From Larus michahellis (lineage: Eukaryota; Chordata; Aves; Charadriiformes; Laridae): a stretch of 64,000 nt of DNA. The position numbers and the translations under genes were made by a program. How positions within the stretch are numbered: position 1 is the first letter of the stretch; each line of letters begins with the position of its first letter. The notes under the pieces were generated by a model. It saw nothing but the letters and a program-made list of their open reading frames with translations. It did not search any database and had not been told where the DNA came from. Where the stretch lies: assembly GCF_964199755.1 (NCBI RefSeq), contig NC_133906.1, positions 12,152,001 through 12,216,000 on the forward strand, written 5' to 3'. Positions 58,949 through 64,000 of the stretch are shown one piece after another.

Positions 58949-60649
58949 GCCACACAACAACCACCACAGCAATATTGGGTTGAAAACTTGGGATTATTTC
59001 ACCTTCAAGCAGCCTCGCTATAATGACAAGTTTTTAAAAGATGGGCAAGGCACATTGTACACATGTCACTGTAAATGTGAATACCTTGGCTCTGCTACCA
59101 GCTGTCCCTCCTGTTGGCGACATCCACTTTTTGCTTTGGAACGAGCCCAGATCCCCGTGGGTGCAGGAGGAGCAAACTGCTGGAGGAAATGACCAGCATT
59201 CGGGACTTAAGCGCCTGCGTAAATGCCTCTGGCATCTGGAACTCGGCCTGAATTCCCTGCCCCTGTCGCTCAGCTCGGTATTTGGTGCCCGGCACAGCTG
59301 CGTCCTGACCCACCGGGCGCTCCAGCCACACCATTAAAAGTGGCAGAAGGAGGTGCAGTTTGGGCACGTCAGCAATGCGTCAGGGTGTAGAGTCTGTTTG
59401 TACGACAACAGCAGAGCGGTGCCTCCCCTAGGTTTTCACTTGCTGAACATTTTAAAATTATACTGTCTTTTCTAGTTAACTCTGTACTTGCCCTGCGGTG
59501 TCACAAGCGTTTCCTGAAGACTTTGCCGATTCTTACATCTGCTTTAGCGGACACAGTGATTCCTCTGGGGTCTGATTTATGGGTAGAAATTGAAAACCCT
59601 TCTCAAACCTGGAGCTATGAAAAATGTACAATAATTTATTATTATAAATTGAAGTTATTAAGTTTTTAGCCTACTTACGAGGAAGTGCTGAACTAAAATT
59701 CCCCTGTACAATGCTCAGCACTTTTCGGGATCAGGCTGGTGGTGAGCAGGACTTCTGTTGCTTAATATTAATTAATCCCATATTGTAATCTGCAGGAGGT
59801 AAACTCTAATTAGTTGAGGGGAGGCAATGACGTGGGATACTTTGCAGGCTGCCACTGGTGGCACAGAACACAGCGGCTTCAAGAGGCTGAGGCAAACAGG
59901 GGAAATAGTATTTCTCCCCCAAAGCATTAACTTATTACACTTTATATTTACAAGTAATGTTAATGCAGCCTTAACTTGCATATTACCTCTGAGACTCTGA
60001 TGAGTTAAGAGACTGCTCGCATGTGCTCCATGCTGACGTTGCAAGCCCAGGCAGGGTAATTTATGGCCAACTTTCGGTTTTCCTATGGTAGGTTATAAGA
60101 TTTCTCTGCAATACTTAAATGGTTAGAAATAATGGTGTTTTAGCTCTTAGACTTCCATGTGTCTCCTACTGAAATTGTTCAGTGGGTACTGAGGGTTTAT
60201 TTTTCAAAAAAAGTGCATAAAACTATAGCAGATACTTGATTGGCTTCATTTATCATATCAGGATCCGCAGTATGAAAAAATGCAGTCCTTGGGGTACTCA
60301 TTGACGGCAGGTGAGACCTCGCAAATGAGAAATTGTTGTCAAGTGGATCTCTTCCCGCAAATTTGACCTGTTGGACCTCATAGTTTCTTGGGCTTGATTA
60401 AAAGTTTGCTGGCTTAAGATAAGGAAAAAAAGCAACCAGGGAAAATTGTTGCCTGATAGTTTAATGTTTACAATAAAACTAGACGCAAATATGCATTTAT
60501 GAAATCAATATTTATTGTTCTTCAATAATTAGGGTGTTTCTCAACCACTATTTCTCCTCCTGGCTGTCAGCTATTCCCATTCATCCCAACATGTCCCTGG
60601 GGCGATGCTTGCAGTGAGGAGCCAAGATCTTCCCATATGGAGTTGGAGT
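58949..60649. other. GRXCR2 3' UTR and intergenic sequence
   Basis: The 3' UTR should begin at 58949. An ATTAAA at 59333-59338 and AT-rich sequence at 59627-59665 are possible polyadenylation sites, but none is canonical AATAAA with clear context. The rest is AT-rich intergenic DNA with no recognised gene. Confidence 0.45.
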
Positions 60650-61083
60650 CCAGGGAGATGCTGGGAGGGCTGGAGCCCCTCTGCTGTGAGGACAGGCTGA
60701 GAGAGTTGGGGGGGTTCAGCCTGGAGAAGAGAAGGCTCTGGGGAGAGCTTGGAGCCCCTTCCAGTCCCTCAAGGGGCTCCAGGAAAGATGGGGAGGGACT
60801 CTGGATCAGGGAGGGGAGCCATGGGACGAGGGGGAACAGTTTTAAACTGAAAGAGGGGAGATTTAGATGAGATATTGGGAAGAAATTCTTTGCTGAGAGG
60901 GTGGTGAGCCCCTGGCCCAGGTTGTCCAGAGAAGCTGTGGCTGCCCCATCCCTGGAGGGGTTCAAGGCCAGGTTGGAGGGGCTTGGAGCAACCTGGTGTG
61001 GTGGGAGGTGTCCCTGCCCAGGGCAGGGGCTGGCACTGGGTGGGCTTTAAAGGTCCCTTCCAACCCAAACCATCCTATGATTT
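60650..61083 (+). mobile_element. CR1 LINE 3' end, plus sense
   Basis: It runs from agatgctgggagggctggag through ggtttaaggccaggttgg-type sequence to ccaacccaaaccatcctatg. The frame contains [20 protein letters not shown], the CR1 ORF2 end. It is about 95% identical by eye to 52973-53402 and ends roughly 110 bases before the PRELID2 CpG island begins. Confidence 0.94.
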
Positions 61084-61194
61084 ACCCAATAAATCCTCTC
61101 TTATTTTACATGAAAAAGACATTTGAGCTGTCATTGTGGTGAGGCTACCTTTGAGGCAATGGGCTACTTTTAACACGTTGCTGTTTCTCCCTCA

Positions 61195-62330
61195 GCCAGA
61201 GGCTCCTGTCGGTCCCGCCGGGCTCAGACTGCGGCGCGCGGCCCGGGCCCAGCCTGAGGTGCGGCCCCGGGCCCGGCCCTCCCTGGCCCAGTGTCAGCGC
61301 TGCCCCCGCCCGGTCCGGTCCGTTACCGGCTCAGACAGGCACAAACCCGCCCGGGGCCTGTGGCCGCGCCCGGTCCTGCTGTCAGGCACCACGGGCGGAG
61401 AGCCGGGGGCTGCAGCCGAGCCGCTGCTTAACGAGACCCCCGCGGCCCGGCGGCTCCCCGCGCCCGGCACACAAGATGGTGGCGGGGCGGGGCGGGGCGA
61501 GCAGGAAGCGGGGCCGGGCCCGGGGCCGCGGCCAGCCATGGGGGTGACGGTGGAGGTGCACCGCGTGTACCGGTACCCCTTCGAGCAGGTGGTGGCCAGC
61601 TACCTCCGCAAGGTAACCGTGGGCCTACGCTACCCCGGCCCGCCTCCCGCCGCGCTGCCGGCCCGGCGCGCCTGAGGCGGCGGCGGGGCCTGGTGGGGTG
61701 TGCCCGCCCCGGAGCCGCGCTGCTGAGCCCGGTCCCGCGTTCCCTCTCTCTGTGGCCGCTTGTGGAAAACCGAGAAGCTTTTGTTTGCGGGAGGGAGAGC
61801 CGGCGTGGGGGACGCGCCGGAGCGGGGCCAGCAGCGGACGCCGCCTGGCTGCTCAGTCCCCGCTGCCCGTGGTCTCATGGCGGCCGGCTGCCGGTCTGCC
61901 TGCCGCTGGCAGCTCGGGTTTCCTCTTTCTCGGAGCTTTTTTCATGCCTAGATGAAAACTTAAGTTCCCGTGCCCGAGGTGGCGGTTGTGTAGGCGTCTC
62001 CGGAGCGGAGCGCTCGCCCTGGCGCGGCCCCGGGGTGCCGTGGGCTCCGGCAGGGACGGTGCCCGGGACGGGGCGGGCTGTGCCCGGGCCGTGGCGGAGA
62101 GCGGGCGGCCGTGCTCCTTGGCCAGAAACAGCCCGGCTGCTGCTGGCGGGGTCGAACCGTGCGAAAGGGACTTCGCTGCTGTAAACAGCCACCGAATCCC
62201 GCCTGATGGCCTCGGCGGGGCACGGCACGGCTGCTCCCACGGCACCAGGGACGGCACAGCCGGGGCAGCACAGCCGGGACGGCGGCTCCGGCCCTTCCAG
62301 GGGCTCCCCGGGGTGGCTGGGGTTTGTGTG
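61195..62330. promoter_or_regulatory. PRELID2: CpG island, PRELID2 promoter
   Basis: About 1.1 kb of very GC- and CpG-rich DNA surrounds the PRELID2 start codon. Just upstream of it are a YY1-like AAGATGGTGGCGG (61473-61485), overlapping GC boxes ggggcggggcggggc (about 61484-61499) and an ETS-like caggaagc (61502-61509). This is typical of a TATA-less housekeeping promoter. No TATA box is seen. Confidence 0.85.
61538..61612 (+). CDS. PRELID2: PRELID2 first coding exon (gene continues beyond window)
   Basis: ATG 61538 in a good context (gccagccATGG) opens 25 codons: MGVTVEVHRVYRYPFEQVVA then SYLRK, ending AAG|gtaacc in phase 0. This matches the start of PRELI-domain protein PRELID2, whose family (Ups/PRELI) moves phospholipids between mitochondrial membranes; a lipid-transfer role for PRELID2 itself is inference. 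Only the first strand and helix of the PRELI fold are in this exon. The expected next exon (beginning near YPNPMD in human) was not found up to 64000, so the gene is partial because the window ends. Confidence 0.93.
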
Positions 62331-64000
62331 AAAGAAAGACCAGATCAGTAGAAATTAATTCTGGTTTTTTGTCCCTGCAGAACGCTAACCCCAGCCTCAC
62401 TGCTTGGTGCAGTACGGCTTTTGGCCTAGTAGTGCAACAATTATGAGACTTTTAAGTAGACTTTAAAATGAAACTGTTTTGCAGCTGCAGAAGGCTGTGT
62501 TAATGACAGGTAAACAGTGTTTCCGTGTTATACCTGCTCCTGGCAAAACAGCATCCGGCTAAATTTTCCTTCTGAGCACTGTTGTCTCTCAGACACAAGC
62601 TCCAAGCTGTGCTTCAAAACTGTCCTTTATGTTGGTGTTTTCCTTTGAACAGTAGCACAGAAATAGGGATGAATTCTAATCTTTATTACAAGCTGATGCC
62701 AGGCTTTTGCCCTCTAGCTGTGACTGGTTTTTGTGAAGAAAGGTGAAGAACAGAGTGGGCTCCATTATATTTGTTTTGGCCGCGTGTGTTTAAACATTAA
62801 CGATAGAAGTGAGCAGCTGCATAGTGCAGGGCATTTCCTTGGCGCAAAACCCTATGGGTTTGTGAATGTTCTCAGCAGGACAATATGTTTAAACAAATGT
62901 TGACTTTGGGCTAAATTCATCCTTGATGCAGCCAACTTAAAACACAAGGAAGGTTTTTTTTGTCTCAGCCAGCTGCCAGTTCTCTGTCTCCTGTTAGCAG
63001 AGGTCTGGCTTTGGCAGAGGCAGTGCTGAGAGGAGCCCGGAGTGTCCCCGCTTGCGAGACGCACGGCCGGCTCTGGCACCCAAGGCAGGGCAGCGGCTGT
63101 GTCTGGAGGCTGAACCTGCCCAGTTCTGCTGCGCTGCGGACGCCCAGGGCAGCACGGGCCGGTGAGGTGGTGGAACAGAGCCCCGCGCGCTCACCAACAG
63201 CTCTAATGCATCAGTGGTGGCATGCCGACCTGCGGCGTGCAGCCTTGCTCCCCCTGCTGCTGTCCTGGGCACTGGGATGCAGAGAATGCCTCTTGCTAAG
63301 TAACCTTTTATTAAAAATTGTCAGATCCTTAAAAACTGAATTGGCTTTATGGGTTAGAGTAGGAGTGGGAGAAGATATGTTGTGCATCTACCCAGAAATA
63401 ACAAGTTTTTCTGTTTGCTGAAAGCCTGTAAAGATGACATTGGTCTTGCTGAAGTCGCCAGGCTTCTCCACACGATCTCGGTGGGGTCAGCTTCTCTTCT
63501 CCAGCATCTATCTCTTGAGGAAATGGCTGATGAGATATGTGAATCTCTAAAAGATGCTTTGGCATGTTTTTAGTTGACTGCCTATTTTTTTTCTGGTGTT
63601 TGATGGCTCAGTACAACATGGAAATGGATCCCTGTAGTGGTGTCATGCCATGTACTGAAACCAGACTGTCCTCTGTGTGAAATTCTTTTACAAAGGAAAA
63701 ACCCAAAATATCCTCAGAAGCCGAAGTGCCATAACTTTGAACAGGAAATACAGGCAAAGATGCTTAGTCTGGAGTCTTTCTATTTCTCTTCTGTTCCTGT
63801 TAAGCATCTACAACTATTCCCTTTTTTTGCCCTAGACTAGGACTGTGCAAAGATACATTTAAGGTTTTATTAAAAAAAAACCCCAAAACAGGCAAAAAAC
63901 CAGATATTTTTTTGTCTTGCCCTGCTGCAGAAATCCTGAGCTATATCTTTGGCAAGCTTGGGCAGTCAGATTTGCTAACCGTGTAGTGTAGACTGCCACA
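61613..64000. other. PRELID2: PRELID2 intron 1 (partial)
   Basis: The first 700 bases are still CpG island. Beyond that no further PRELID2 exon was recognised. An unassigned open stretch of about 50 codons lies at 63421-63573. Confidence 0.7.

Noticed and set aside
1-64000. Bacterial-type systems, CRISPR arrays, tRNA/rRNA genes, endogenous retroviruses
   Set aside because: None seen; the window is vertebrate nuclear DNA with CR1 repeats and spliced genes, and no LTR or tRNA-like structure was recognised by eye.

Overview
This is vertebrate nuclear DNA, most likely from a bird; another sauropsid cannot be excluded. The pointers are large introns with GT/AG boundaries, several CR1 non-LTR retrotransposon tails ending in the ATTCTATGATT-type 3' end, no Alu/B1/L1-like repeats, and three neighbouring genes whose order and relative strands match the PRELID2-GRXCR2-SH3RF2 block known from human 5q32 (from memory). 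There are no bacterial features: no operons, CRISPR arrays or insertion sequences, and I saw no rRNA or tRNA genes.

Layout. (1) Positions 1-1718 are probably SH3RF2 3' UTR and downstream sequence. (2) Positions 1719-39461, minus strand, hold SH3RF2 (POSH family RING E3 ligase, also PPP1R39), with coding exons that join in phase: RING exon 39090-39461, SH3-1 exon 22430-22699, a damaged second half of SH3-2 at 19208-19298, linker exon 16951-17274, short linker exon about 8303-8385, SH3-3 exon 7811-7981, then 5446-5666, 2961-3328 and the last exon 1719-2012. Leaving out the damaged exon, the pieces add up to a 700-codon open frame. (3) Positions 39547-54244 are intergenic: the probable SH3RF2 upstream region, ancient SINE-like remnants and a long CR1 copy. 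(4) Positions 54245-58948, plus strand, hold the complete three-exon GRXCR2 (246 aa), a hair-cell stereocilia protein. (5) CR1 copies lie on both sides of GRXCR2. (6) PRELID2 starts at 61538 on the plus strand inside a CpG island; only its first coding exon (25 codons) was recognised and the rest runs past the window end.

SH3RF2 and GRXCR2 are divergently transcribed; GRXCR2 and PRELID2 are in tandem. They are not a functional unit, only a conserved block.

The most interesting signal is the decay of the SH3RF2 exon that should complete the second SH3 domain. A net 5-base deletion, a reading-frame stop, changed core residues and a displaced donor mean that including it would truncate the protein. 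Skipping it keeps the frame (phase 0 on both sides) and would leave a RING + SH3-1 + half SH3-2 + SH3-3 protein. Other observations are a perfect 19-bp inverted repeat carrying GGATTA sites in an SH3RF2 intron, near-identical direct CR1 repeats bracketing GRXCR2, and a perfect Grainyhead-type palindrome.
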